Source of the DNA: Pogonophryne albipinna | Taxonomy: Eukaryota > Chordata > Actinopteri > Perciformes > Artedidraconidae | DNA length: 64,000 nucleotides | Direction: 5' to 3' | Assembly: GCA_028583405.1 (NCBI GenBank) | Contig: CM053259.1 | Coordinates: 18,079,594 to 18,143,593, forward strand | Part shown: positions 1-10,785 of the stretch, piece by piece | Layout: each line of letters begins with the position of its first letter | Numbering within the stretch: position 1 is the stretch's first letter | The notes under the pieces: model-generated | Told to the model about the DNA's origin: nothing | Database searches by the model: none | The model's input: only the letters and a program-made list of their open reading frames with translations | Made by a program: the position numbers and the translations under genes

Positions 1-320
1 TACCTCGGACTTAGTGATGTATTAAGACTAGGGCTGTCAGTCGATTAAAATATTTAATCGCGATTAATCGCATGATTGTCCATAGTTAATCGCGATTAAT
101 CGCAAATTAATCGCACATTTTTGATCTGTTCTAAATGTACCTGAGAGGAATATTTTTCGAGTTTTTAATACTCTTATCAACATATGAGTGGACAAATATG
201 CTTTATGCTAATGTTTATTATCATTTGAACAATGACAAATATTCTCATGAATATTAAACGCAACAACCTCTGAACATTACAAATATTCGCCTCAATTCAA
301 CCTCTCATACAATAATACAC

Positions 321-323
<3 letters not shown>

Positions 324-393
<70 letters not shown>
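324..393. repeat. (TG)n microsatellite with one interruption
   Basis: About 35 TG units broken by a single GCG at 360-362. It lies inside the hAT element. Confidence 0.97.
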
Positions 394-394
<1 letters not shown>

Positions 395-652
395 TGGATC
401 GTTGGAGCTATGTGCAACTCAAGGCATATGCTGGAACGGGAGCTGCCTGGACGCTGCAATCATGTTGCGCACTATCCGTGCTGAGTGTGCTGACTTCTCG
501 TACAATGTTCCACTGTCTGGCTTCCTGCATAAAGTCAAGTGCTCGGCACAGTTGTGGCGAAATGTCGCTCCTCTGTTTTCATTTAAACAGCTCCTTATAT
601 CCGTTAGCGCAGCTAGCTAGCACCAGATGCTAACAACAACAATGCACGTAAG

Positions 653-938
653 GGCCCTTTCTCATTTCTCTAACTCCCCTCCTCGACTCCTATCCTCGAT
701 ACTTAGTCCCGCCCACAGGAGCTGTGAGCCGAGGAGCCGAGGAGGGGAACCGAGGAGAGAGGAGGGGAAGCAGCAGGCGGTTAGAGAAATGAGAACTCCT
801 CTCCTCTGAGCGGTCATTTTAAAGAGACGTCCATTAATGATGACAGGAGGCACAGCAGCCCTCTGTCTGATGGACAGATGTGTTCATGACCACTTTGATT
901 CATTCACAGTGCGGAATAATGAGACAGGCTACAGATGC

Positions 939-1002
<64 letters not shown>

Positions 1003-1777
1003 GTATATATTTATATACATATATATACAATTTCAGAATCAAACAGAGCACTCTCATATTAACGTAACACTATCAGAGACTGGATATATCCCCCCCCCCT
1101 CTCTGGTCGCTACAATGAGGAAAATAAATGACGGACCAAAAGTTGTATTTACAAGTATTAAAAGTAAGCAGAGGACACCAAACCAACTGAGACCTGTCTG
1201 TCCGCTGCATCTACACACACACTGTACCAAACACACACACGCACCTACAGCTAACAGCCTAACAGCCGTTGTGTATTTTATTATGTGAAGCACTAAATGG
1301 TTTTAGAAAAATATGGACTCTTTGTTTGTAGATATCTACTAAACTACAGCAAATAAAGAGAGTAGGCCTGTTATACTGAGTGATATATATTATACACACT
1401 GCTCTGCTTTCTGCACGGACATCACAGCTGTTCTCTCTGGAAACATCGCGTCGCGATGAGAGCAGTTAATAAAATAATATCCAGGGGATGCATGCAGAGC
1501 TGTCATTGGCTGAGATCAGTCCGGCCATGCGTCACGACTCTTTGAAACATCTCTGTTGCCGGAAATGCATCCACGAAGGAGCCGTGGAGGACCGTGGAGG
1601 ACCCATCAGTGTATCCTCGGTTAGAGCTCCTCCAGAGAGCCTCCTCGATGCTCGGTCCTCGAAGTGCATTTAGAGAAATGAGATGTCCTTCAACATGGCG
1701 CGCTGAAATTCATTTCCGGGTCACGACCGGAGGACCGAGGAGTCGAGGAGGGGGATTTGATGAAATGAGAAAGGGCC
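653..1777. mobile_element. Nested Harbinger-like inverted-repeat element inside the hAT
   Basis: Both ends carry GGCCCTTTCTCATTT as an inverted repeat, followed inside by matching CCCTCCTCGACTCC-type sequence. A 3-bp direct repeat AAG flanks the pair (650-652, 1778-1780), which suits PIF/Harbinger elements. Extra internal copies of the AGAAATGAGA motif near 785 and 1675 show that smaller subterminal inverted repeats lie inside. There is no coding capacity. The 3-bp duplication is weak evidence alone; the termini are strong. Confidence 0.6.
941..999. repeat. (AC)n microsatellite followed by an AT-rich tract
   Basis: About 29 AC units, then an alternating AT-rich tract (ATATGTATATATTTATATAC). 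It lies inside the nested element. Confidence 0.97.
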
Positions 1778-2069
1778 AAGGTCTCTCTCTCGCTCGCTCG
1801 GGCCACACATACACACACCCTCCCGGTCCTCCCGATGGCCAGTCGGTGCCTGCCGGTGAGCGTGGTCTGCCACAAGCGGACGGCAGGAGCGGGGCTGTCA
1901 TTATCAGCTTGTAGATGGTATTTTAAACTCGATGCGCTCTGAAACTACGGGGCGGCCGAGGGAGAAAAAAAATACACATGCGTTAATCGCGTTAAAATAA
2001 TTAGTGGCGTTAATTTTTTTTTGCGTTAACGCGTTATTAACGCGTTAACTTGACAGCCCTAATTAAGAC

Positions 2070-2439
2070 ATATGACAAAACATGACATAAAACAAGCATA
2101 CAGCACTGTTTAGAATCCATTTGGTCTGGTTTAGCGTAACCATGTAGGCGGCCATCTTTCACTTCTGTTGACAATATGCAGCTACCCAATTGGTGTAGCA
2201 CGATCACGTGACGAACCGTGGCACTACTTTTGACCAAGATATTATTACGCTTTGAAGGGACTAGTTCAGCCAATAATTACGTGCCGAGAAGAATTGACAG
2301 GAATTTTAGCGACAAACTTTTTTTTGGTGGATAAGCATGACTCGTTCTTTTTTATGAACTAAAGATTGTGTAGTTCCACTTCTGTGGAGCGGGATGAAAC
2401 GATAACAGGGTTCACCTTATGGCCTAGCAGGCCTGATTA
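2070..2439. other. Short unannotated spacer between two transposons
   Basis: Unique-looking sequence between the hAT and the large inverted-repeat element. I see no gene or repeat signature in it. Confidence 0.4.
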
Positions 2440-2446
2440 GGCAAAC

Positions 2447-2661
2447 CAACCCAGTCTCACAAAAAAACGTGTAATAACTACGTTGGTCCACAACGTAGGA
2501 CGTAGTATTTCTACAAAAACGCCTCTGAAATTGTAAGATCCCTACGTTTTTTTCACCATTCATTCCAATGGCTGGCGTCTATGTCACGTGATCTTCACAT
2601 TTCTCCCTGCAGAAAAAAAAAACATGGCCGAACTTCGTTTTATTCTCGGTGTAAAATGCCT
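2447..2661 (+). repeat. Left terminal inverted repeat of the 10.57-kb element
   Basis: Matches the reverse complement of 12800-13017 over its whole length with few differences. Contains a short perfect palindrome-like core around CCTACGTTGTGGACCAACGTAG.. (given in reverse), rich in ACGT. Confidence 0.85.
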
Positions 2662-2664
2662 ATG

Positions 2665-3910
2665 TAAATGACGTAACGAAGTTGCCTCAATTAAAAAGAA
2701 TAACACAATTAATGTCATAGTTCAATTAGATAAATAAATACTTTATTTCATGTTATTTTATAATCGTTAAATATGGCATGATTTAATACAGTTTGTTTTA
2801 CATGTTAAACCGATATGCGTGTGTGTTTCTTGTGCCTAGGAACTAATGTTTGTTCATGTGCTGGTACTGCGTGTTTTGCTGTTACACTGTACAACTCAAC
2901 GTGGGTTGACGTCTTTTTTGAAGCTCTGCTGAAGTCTGTGATAAAGTTTTAATGTGACAAGAAGTCTGTGACAAAGTTATGCAGAAAAGGAACTAAATTA
3001 ATCTCCTTTCAAGACAAGCGGCCAACGAGGTATTAGTTTTATGTTTTCATTTTCATTCATATGTGTATGTAACACTTCTTATCTTGGGCTATGCTATGTG
3101 ACTAGAAGGATTCTGGGTTCTATTAGAGTGGATAGACAGATAAGTAATTAGACCAGAGACCAGGTGGTTTGAATAGAACAGCCGGCAATTTACTGACGAA
3201 ATAGACAAATAGACAAAACATTAAACATAGACAATGAATATTTTCTGCAGTATAATCAGAGGTAAGTATTTCACCTTTCCCTTGTTTTCTGATTTCTGTG
3301 ACTTAGTAAATGGTATCCATATAGGATGAACAAAATAAAATAGCCTATTTTATTTTAGACCGGTCTACTAAGTATTATTTATAGATTTTTCCTATTTTAA
3401 TCTCTTCAATATCCTGAGTTAACTCTTTTTCTTTTCCCTTTTCACAGGTAAAATATATCTAATTCAATGAAAAAAACACAATTGTACCATCAATGAAATC
3501 AAATGCCAAATGAAAACCTAGAGTACAATATATAGTGTCTCTTTAAATCCAGGTACAACTTAAATCCAGTTCCAACCTTATAATTTCTTCAATACTCCTA
3601 CCACTCTGGCAGTGAGTTCAGCTATTGTCTCTTGATAAACCAGCAAGTCCTCTCACTGGCGCGAAGATCAAAGCAGTCCGTGGGTCTGGCTCGCCATCTT
3701 GTATCAGAGCTCGTGTGTGTGTTGTCCTCTCACTCGCGATCAACTTTTTTATCCAGTCCAAAAAACCTGACCTGTACGACAGGTCATGAAAGAATATGAA
3801 TATAATATAGACTAACAATATAAATGATATAATTACATTTTCAAAACTACTGCAAAACTTAGCTCTTTTGTCAATACAGCTTATAATGGGGCTCAAAATG
3901 GCAGCTTAAC
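2665..3910. other. Unannotated A/T-rich interior of the large element
   Basis: No protein-like frame of recognisable family and no repeat boundary that I can place. It may hold degraded non-coding parts of the element. Confidence 0.35.
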
Positions 3911-3911
3911 T

Positions 3912-3992
3912 CTCCTCTACACTTTGCACTTTGAATTGCCTTGTGTTGAAAAGTGCTATATAAATAAACTTGCCTTGCCTTGCCTTGCCTTA
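3912..3992 (+). mobile_element. Retroposon 3' tail with (TTGCC)n
   Basis: The string AAAAGTGCTATATAAATAAA followed by four TTGCC units is a typical 3' end of a fish LINE/SINE-type retroposon. The same tail in the other orientation occurs near 26.28 kb. Only the tail is recognisable; the body is truncated. Confidence 0.5.
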
Positions 3993-4540
3993 CACGTGTC
4001 ATTTATCCTGTTCACACAAAATAACACATATTTCCGCTTGTAAAATACACATTAAAGCAACGTAGTTTCAGCCAAACAAAATAACAAATACATGACATTG
4101 CAAGCCATGTTCATAGCTTCCCTTACAGTTCAACAACATGAAATGCTAACAATGAAGCTAACATTAAATCACTCATACAAAACTTTGCTATGAAAAGGTT
4201 TGACTCACCAAAACACCATTGGTTAATGTTCTATACCGTCTACTGGGTTTCCCGACCGTGTGGATGGTATTTTTATCTTTTTTAAATCAACTTTGAATCA
4301 CTTTTAATATAATTTACTCCGCTCGTCTCATCTGCGTCTTGCTCCGTTTTCTCCTGCTACGCTGCGCGTGCCTGGTGGTGAGCAGAGATCCCTTAAACTT
4401 TGGAACAGTACCTTGTAATTTGTCATACTACTTTTATTTATTATTATTTTTAAAGGGATTGGTCAATGTTATCATTGACCAATTGTAAACGTGTATCCTT
4501 TAATGAAATCACTTTTGAATGACTTTATGCTTATTATTCT
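3993..4540. other. Unannotated stretch upstream of the element promoter
   Basis: Mostly A/T-rich with no recognised feature; I see nothing definite in it. Confidence 0.3.
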
Positions 4541-4544
4541 TTCA

Positions 4545-4716
4545 CACACAGTGACGTCACGAGCTACCCACAATGCAACGCGCGCCATATATATAAATAC
4601 GCCATTTTCCTGGAGGTGCAAATATCCTGGAGGTGCAAATATAAACAGCTAGCTAACGTAGCCAGGCAGAGCGCACTAGTTTTTTTTTCTGAATTAACGA
4701 CCGAAGAAATCGCTGC
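4545..4716 (+). promoter_or_regulatory. Promoter-like block with CRE, TATA and duplicated 17-mer
   Basis: A perfect cyclic-AMP response element TGACGTCA lies at 4552-4559. A TATA-like TATATATAAATA starts at 4588. A 17-bp tandem duplication (TCCTGGAGGTGCAAATA, 4609-4625 and 4626-4642) follows, then an open frame starting at 4717. Order and spacing look like a compact RNA polymerase II promoter for that frame. Promoter activity itself is inferred. Confidence 0.45.
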
Positions 4717-4975
4717 ATGTCTTCGGATTACATCTCTGGACTTGAGGGGTGTGCTCTAGGTCGTTACCAGCGTAAACTAGAGCTGTGTGGGTTGTCGGAT
4801 TGCCCTTACAGACTGCCTGCAGATGTATGGAAAAACGACCCTCGAAAGTGGCCTTCGTCGATTTTGGCTGCATCTACGTCTAATTTCTGGAAACACCAGG
4901 TGAATACCCCACTTGTCACAATAATATTATCATGCCATTGCATATATGTGGTATTTTAGAGTTGACTAGATATTG
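4717..4975 (+). pseudogene. Decayed N-terminal fragment of a transposon-associated (YqaJ/SWIM-type family) protein
   Basis: The frame opens with ATG at 4717 and encodes a stretch including CGLSDCPYRLPADVW and then a Trp-Pro pair. This arrangement resembles the N-terminus of large uncharacterised proteins common in fish genomes whose later parts carry SWIM zinc-finger and YqaJ-exonuclease-like domains (family recollection, not searched). Near 4858 the match jumps to another frame, which reads VDFGCIYV, then a stop codon, then FLETPGEY. The gene therefore appears frameshifted and prematurely stopped. Nothing of the later domains is visible downstream. It may be the residue of the element's own gene. 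Alternative reading: an intact exon ending at a CAG/GTGAAT donor at 4900, but the cross-frame similarity argues against that. Confidence 0.4.
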
Positions 4976-4979
4976 ATTA

Positions 4980-6040
4980 AGGCAATAGACTATGATATTC
5001 TGCTTGCACCTCGCGTAAAATGGCGGATACCGGAAGTACGGTGTCGCCCTCGGCCCAATACCCGTATGTGTGTGTGAAAGAACGTTTTAATGTGGGTTAC
5101 ATGTAGCACAATATGCTAATATGTTTGGCTATGTATACGTGTCATTTCGGTGTTGTAGTTCTCACGGCGTAACGGAAGGGGGAAGGCTACAGGATGAAAA
5201 CTCCCAAGAAATAAACGCCCGTTTTAAAGAACCGGTCTGTGTCGTGAAAAGAGCTACAGTGAGAACTCGCCTGCTCAGCGCGGGTGGGAAAGACAACGAG
5301 ACTGGAGCGAGAGACGACGCTGCGTTCAAGGACCATCCAGCACATCAGAGAAGCAACGCCAGCGGTGCACTGTCGGCATGACGACCGCAAGCTACGGTGA
5401 TTAGACTGTGTCAAAGTCGCAACATTTGAGGATAAAGCCAGGAAGTGCTCTACCACATCCTTCAAGTTAAAGGTGGTGTGAGAAGTGGTTAATCTGGAAA
5501 TTGCAAATAAGGACTCAGGTCTATCATCTATGCTAAGCCTACATGCTGGTGATGAAGCTAATGTGTTGGTGTTCATGAATGTTACATGTCAAAGGGTTTA
5601 AAGACGAAAATTAATCATATAAGAAAGTAAAGAAATTATAAGTTAATATTAAAGAAAGAAGATATTATTTATAAGTTCAAGTTAAAAAAGAAGAACGTTT
5701 TCACATTTTATGAAAGGTATTAAACTTAAAGGACAATTTACTTGAGCTTTAAAGGGTCATTCCACTGACAAAAACATTTTCTTTGTAAAGTATAAGTGAT
5801 GTAATGCCTTTCTAAGCATATTTCACTACATTTAAGGTTTATTAGTAACAAGCTAAATCTTGTTATTGTTATTGTTATTTTGTTGTAAAGCTGAGGTCAA
5901 GTTAAACTTGTTAATGAGTGCATACATTTGATAACCTCACTGATTACTTATTTATACATTCAGAGATCCAATTCAAGCTTAGTAGTTACATATGCTCTAT
6001 TACAGTCGGTTAGAAGTTATTAAGTCATCTCAAAATTTCA
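4980..6040. other. Unannotated stretch between the decayed gene and the gag fragment
   Basis: Contains A/T-rich sequence and a GC-richer part near 5150-5400 without recognisable domains. An LTR for the adjacent BEL/Pao fragment could lie here, but no matching second copy is in the window, so none is called. Confidence 0.3.
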
Positions 6041-6049
6041 GAAGCAGGG

Positions 6050-8180
6050 ACTGAGACCTGCCACAAAAATGCCAAATCATCTGCTCAACTTGAAACAACA
6101 GAAACAGAGTTGGCAGAAGAAGTGGAAGAGCTACGAAGAAGTGAAAGAAATCGAACACTAACAGAAAAAGGAAAAGAACTCCAAGCTGAAAAGTTGAAAA
6201 GTGTACAACGTCACTACAGAATCGTCTATGAGAAATGGAGGTACCATGTGAGAATAGGCAAAGAAATGCTGAATGATGACGCCTCCAAGGATGAATTGAG
6301 AGAGCTTATTGCAAATATAAAAAGCACTTGCTCAGATGTAAAAGCCATGTATGAAGAGTTACGTTTCATACATACTCCTGAACCAAACCTGCGACGCAGA
6401 GTTGATACATGCATATCACTCTCAGGATTCATTATTCGAATGGCAGAGAGACAGTTTGAAGAGAATACAGCAGACTTAAAGGAAGAATCTTGGCCCGATG
6501 TTGGATCTGTTCTAAACTCAACTGACTCTTCATTATCTCCACTGTCTTGTCGATCAAAGTGTAGCTCCGCTCATTCTAGTCTTCTCAAAAGATTTGAAGC
6601 TGCAGCTGAAGCCGCTGCATCTCAGGAAGTCCTAGCAGTTTTAGGTGAACAAGAAAAGGAAGCAACAGAACTTCAAAGGCTGGAGATTGAAGATGAAAAA
6701 CAGATGACACAATTTGAGTTCGAAAGGCAAGCCAGACTTCAGGCAATGCAAGAAAAGCGCAGAAAGCTTGAACGCCTAGAAGAGGTTAAAAAGCTGAAAG
6801 TCGCAAGAGCTCGAGTCAAGGTACAATCGAATAGAATAAAATTGTGAAGCAATCGACTCATTGTATGATGTTGAACCAGCTAGAGAAACCCAAGCTCTGT
6901 ACTCCACAACTCCACCATTCGTTTATCAGTCTCAGCCAGTAACAGCACAAGTCATCAATGCTTCAAGTCCTCCGTTCATACCTCAACCTCTACAACCTGC
7001 AAGTCAAGCTTATAGTCTCCACAGTCCACAGCAAGTACCACAAGCTCTACCAACCTCAATGCCCTTAGCTCAGATGCAGAATAGTGCTGACTTGGTTAAA
7101 ATACTAGCAGAAGCAATAAGTGCAAATCACCTTCCAACACCAGAGCCTGCATTATTCACAGGAGATCCTTTGAAATTCAAAGACTGACAACTATCCTTTG
7201 AAACTTTAATAGACAGGAAAAACATTCCAAAGAATGAAAAACTGTATTACCTAAGAAAGTACATAGGAGGTGCTGCAAAGAAAGCAGTAGAAGGATTCTT
7301 CCTGTTAGGCACCGAAGCAGCATATGACTCTGCCTGGCAGCTGTTAGAAAAACATTTCGGAGACCCATTTATTATTGGGAAGTCCTTCAGAGACAAGCTA
7401 CATGGATGGCCAAAGATAAGCTCTAAAGATGGCTGCGAACTAAGAGAATTTGCAGACTCCCTTAAGAGCTGTGACGCTGCAATGCCCCACATTAAGACAT
7501 TAGAAGTACTGAATGACTGCAACGAGAGTCAACAAATATTGATGAAACTGCCAGATTGGTTGGTATCCGGCTGGAACCGAAAAGCAATGGAGGCCAGACA
7601 TGCAAACGGTGGTTACCCACCATTCAAAGTGTTTGTAGATTTCATATCAAAGGAAGCAGATCTCGCATGTGATCCCATATCCTCGATACAAGCTATCAGG
7701 AGTGTCGAAAGTGAAAAAACAAAGAATCCAAGAAGCCAAACTATTCAAGCAAAGACACTGTCCACAAACACAACACAAAGTAGCATCCCAGCATGCATCT
7801 TCTGCAAAGGAACAGGACATGTCCTCCCAAAGTGTAGAAAGTTTGTAGAAAAGACAGTTGAAGATCGCATTAAGTTTGTGTATGCAGAAAGGCTATGCTT
7901 TGGATGTTTGAATACTGGTCATCAGTCAAAAGCGTGCAATGACAAAAGCACATGTGAAAAGTGTCAGAGGAGACATCCAACGTGTTTGCATGATGGCAAG
8001 TTCAAAGGCAAAAGGTCAACAACCTTTAATGGAGACGACATCTCAAAGGACAAAACAGACACCAAAGAAATCGCTGCAACCACCAACAGTCATACAAGAA
8101 GGCCCAAGCACACAAACGTCTGCAATCATACCAGTCTGGGTCTCATCCACAAAACAGCCAGAACAAGAAGTTTTTTTTGC
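6050..8180 (+). pseudogene. BEL/Pao LTR-retrotransposon gag, broken and truncated
   Basis: The N-terminal part (6062-6847) is charged and coiled-coil-like, starting ETTETELAEEVEELRRSERN. The middle part carries the conserved segment FTGDPLKF, then SFETLID and a PPFKVFVDFISKEADLA block typical of BEL/Pao gag. The C-terminal part has two CCHC zinc knuckles, CIFCKGTGHVLPKC and CFGCLNTGHQSKAC, followed by a Cys/His-rich third cluster. The frame is damaged: a frameshift near 6830-6840, a nonsense TGA at 7185-7187 where a Trp is expected between FKD and QLSF, and another frameshift near 8080-8100. Similarity resumes in frame +1 with IIPVWVSSTKQPEQEV, the approach to the protease, and breaks off at 8175. 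Protease, reverse transcriptase, integrase and LTRs are absent. Confidence 0.85.
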
Positions 8181-8280
8181 CTAAATCCTACCAGCCCACA
8201 TTTGTAAGTGTTCCGGCCACTCCCTTATTTATTTTTTGCTTACCTAAATCCTACCGACCCACATTTGTAAGTGTCCGGCC
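8180..8280 (+). repeat. Two-copy tandem duplication at the gag breakpoint
   Basis: A unit reading CCTAAATCCTACC, then CCCACATTTGTAAGTGT and CCGGCC, occurs twice (about 8181-8216 and 8245-8280). It begins exactly where the gag similarity stops, after a T8 run, so it belongs to a second repeat joined at the breakpoint. Confidence 0.6.
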
Positions 8281-8304
8281 CAGCCCAGCCCAGTGGGGTG
8301 TGGC

Positions 8305-8645
8305 CAGGGTTGGGTTGTAACGGAATACATGTAACGGCGTTACGTAATCATAATACAAAAATCAAGTAACTGTATTCAGCTCGCGTTACATTTGAAAAAC
8401 GAGTAATCTGATTACAGTTACTTTCGTAAACCTGAAGTGAATACATTTTGGATTACTTATTGGAATTATTTGTGGAAAGATTTCCTCACAACATTTAATA
8501 TTCATTACTAAAGGTACAGCCCAATCATCACAGCGCACAAAACCGCGCAGATGGACCAAAAAGGGGAGCGTTTGAAAATAATGTGCAGGTCCGCTCAGTG
8601 AAACAATAACAACGTAACATCGAGGAACAAAAGTCTGCGTTTAAA

Positions 8646-8711
<66 letters not shown>

Positions 8712-9020
8712 GTGTGTGTGGTTAAAACACATCAGCCACACCGCTCTTTAGCCTTTCTAATGATTCTGAAGGTAAACACAGTGAAGGCGGTGCGTGAAAG
8801 GCGGTGCGTGAAAGGCTCTGCGCGTTCCTCTTCTCAGAGGCTGAGTTAACCCTCCCGCTGCCTCCTGGTGCTGCAGAGATTTCATGAAGTGAAGGAGGTT
8901 TTCCTTCTATAAAACAGCTGCGGGCAGCAGATACTGTGAGAGTCACAGACATGAATACATAGATCAAGGCAGACTGGTGCACACACTCTCCTGTTTTGCC
9001 AATCCGGTGCTTAAACAAAT
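8305..9020. mobile_element. hAT-type terminus and body fragment
   Basis: Begins CAGGGTTGGG and continues with interspersed GTAACG / CGTTAC motifs (TGTAACGGCGTTACGTAATC), a fish hAT terminal signature. A related terminus is at 63867. No matching right end or 8-bp duplication was found, so the element looks truncated and the right limit is approximate. It includes a TG array. Confidence 0.5.
8648..8708. repeat. (GT)n microsatellite
   Basis: About 30 uninterrupted GT units. Confidence 0.97.
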
Positions 9021-9408
9021 ATAGCTCTATACCCTGGCCGAAATGTCCTTAAAATGAAGTCCGAGTTCGACATTTTAATTCATGTCCTGCCAACACTGGC
9101 AGGACAGAAGGCGACACGCCCTTTCTAAGCCATGTCCTCACATCCCAAGCTGCATCCCCAAAAAGTTTATTCAGGGGGAGTGGCTGTACGGCTGTACCCG
9201 TAGGATAGAAAAGGGGGAAGTGACGTCTGACTCAGAGGTCGCACGGCTGTGGAGAAGAACGTGTTGCCCACATTCTGTTACTGAGTTTAGGCTAGTTAGC
9301 TAGCAGGTTTAATTTTTTGGGTGCAGTCACTTTTGCCTCCACTTGCTGTTCAAATAAATGTTGAAAGAAAAAGTTAATCTGTTTACAGTTCTGTTTTATA
9401 TGGGTGTT

Positions 9409-9741
9409 GAAGAAGAAGAAGAATTGGGAGGGATGAAACCCTCTTTAATGGTCACACATGCAGAGCACACAGCACACGCAGTGAAATGTGTTCTCTGCTT
9501 TTAACCCATCCTAGTACCAGGAGTCTAGGAGCAGTGGGCAGCTATTGTACAGCGCCTGCGGAGCAATGGGAGTGAGGGGGGAAGGGGGATGTCTGGTGCC
9601 TTGCTCAAGGGCACCACGGCAGGGCAGGAGGTGAACTGGGACCTCTCCAAGTAGAAGTCCACACTCCAAATAGGTCTGGTCGGGGACTTGAACCAGCGAC
9701 CCTACGGCTCACAGTCCAAGCCCCTACTGACTGCCATAGAT
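9409..9741 (-). mobile_element. tRNA-derived SINE, minus strand
   Basis: Read on the minus strand from about 9741, it has an A-box-like TGGCAGTCAGTAGG and a B-box GGTTCAAGTCC (complement of GGACTTGAACC at 9687-9697), spaced as in a tRNA head. The body carries the familiar fish segment GCCTTGCTCAAGGGCACC in complement. It ends at a (TTC)n tail, seen as (GAA)5 at 9409-9423. This is an RNA polymerase III-type retroposon; there is no anticodon-arm evidence for a functional tRNA. Confidence 0.7.
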
Positions 9742-10140
9742 TTAGTCCCTAATTTTGCTCTCAAAATGGACCAGATTGATGCATTTAACTTCAACATTTT
9801 AAAAAACATCTTCCTGGGGGAGCTTGCCCCCGGACCCCCCTAGAGGAGGTGAGGTCCACCACCTGCCCACACCCCCTGTTAAATTGTCTCACCCACATTG
9901 AGGATGCTTCCTACGCCCATGTTTTATTCCATGTGTCAAGTCAGGCAAATTGGGTCAAAATGTTATTGCATCAATGATCTGTTAACATTAAAATCACTAA
10001 ATATATGCCGTAACTATTTTGCTCTAGACAACTCAAGGGCTCAGGTAATGTGATTACTATATGAATAATGGTCCAAAATAACATTAAATGCATAGGGTTT
10101 TTTGTTAAGTAAAATACTTTCGTCGCCGGCCGGCCGATAC
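9742..10140. other. Repeat-like unclassified stretch
   Basis: Holds a GC-rich inverted motif near 9818-9840 (GGGGGAGCTTGCCCCC) of a kind common in fish interspersed repeats. I cannot place boundaries or a family. Confidence 0.3.
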
Positions 10141-10510
10141 TGTCACGGTTGAGTGAAGGAAGCAGGACCCAAATGCAGATAACTCTGATAAACCTTTATT
10201 TCAAGGATAAATGAAATTAACACAGACAAAACAGAACACTCACCGGTGAACTCAGTCACCAACAAAAGACGAACCAACACTGAACACAGGAAGAGACAAG
10301 ACTAAATACAGGGAGGGGTAATCACGAGACGAGAAACAGCCGGGCAGGGGAGGAGAAACACAAGGACAACAGGTTAGCACAATCAGACAACTAACGACAG
10401 GGAGGAAAAACACAGGGAAAAGGACCAGACAATAACCCAGGAGGAAAACATGACAGCAAACACACAAACATACAAAACTACAAGCGTGACATAACATGAG
10501 GATCGTGACA
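10141..10510 (-). mobile_element. Solo LTR with 5-bp target duplication
   Basis: The 370-bp unit begins TGTCACGG and ends CGTGACA, so it has the TG...CA ends of an LTR. It is flanked by identical 5-bp repeats GATAC (10136-10140 and 10511-10515). On the minus strand an AATAAA polyadenylation signal lies near 10190, which gives the orientation. No internal retroviral-type sequence adjoins it, so it is best read as a solo LTR left by LTR-LTR recombination. The family (Gypsy or other) cannot be named from the LTR. Confidence 0.75.
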
Positions 10511-10584
10511 GATACATGCCGCGCATTAAGTAGACCTGTCTGTCAATTAATCCCCGGGCCACTTTTTCCCCCCAGTCCGCCCCT

Positions 10585-10785
10585 GTTGTCACCAAGGTGG
10601 TTGCTAGGGATGCTGCTATCGATATTATTTCTGTTATGTTGTGTAACTGTTTAATGGTGTTATCTTTATTGCTACCCCCTTCCCCATCAATGTATAGTGT
10701 TGGTCCACAGCGCAAACGTATTAGTTTAACAAAATCCGCATCTAAAATTGTGGCATACGTTATTTTCCCCTGTGCAATTCTCCAT
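10585..10785 (+). repeat. Inverted duplication, copy 1
   Basis: About 200 bp matching the reverse complement of 12441-12640 at high identity, from CACCAAGGTGGTTGCTAGGG to CCCCTGTGCAATTC. The copies differ by small indels (four extra bases in copy 2 near 12462-12466), so they are not a shared intact coding exon. Confidence 0.85.

Larger units (their letters stand above)
29..2061. mobile_element. Non-autonomous hAT element with perfect 8-bp target duplication
   Basis: The element starts TAGGGCTGTCA and ends with the exact complement TGACAGCCCTA. It is flanked by identical 8-bp direct repeats ATTAAGAC (21-28 and 2062-2069), which is diagnostic of hAT-type insertion. Subterminal regions are packed with TTAATCGCG / TTAACGCG repeats, probably transposase binding sites. 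No transposase frame is visible inside; the interior holds two dinucleotide arrays and a nested inverted-repeat element. Superfamily assignment from target length and termini is firm; the family name is unknown to me. Confidence 0.85.

Noticed and set aside
9650..9741. Functional tRNA gene
   Set aside because: A and B boxes belong to a SINE head; acceptor and anticodon stems do not pair convincingly.
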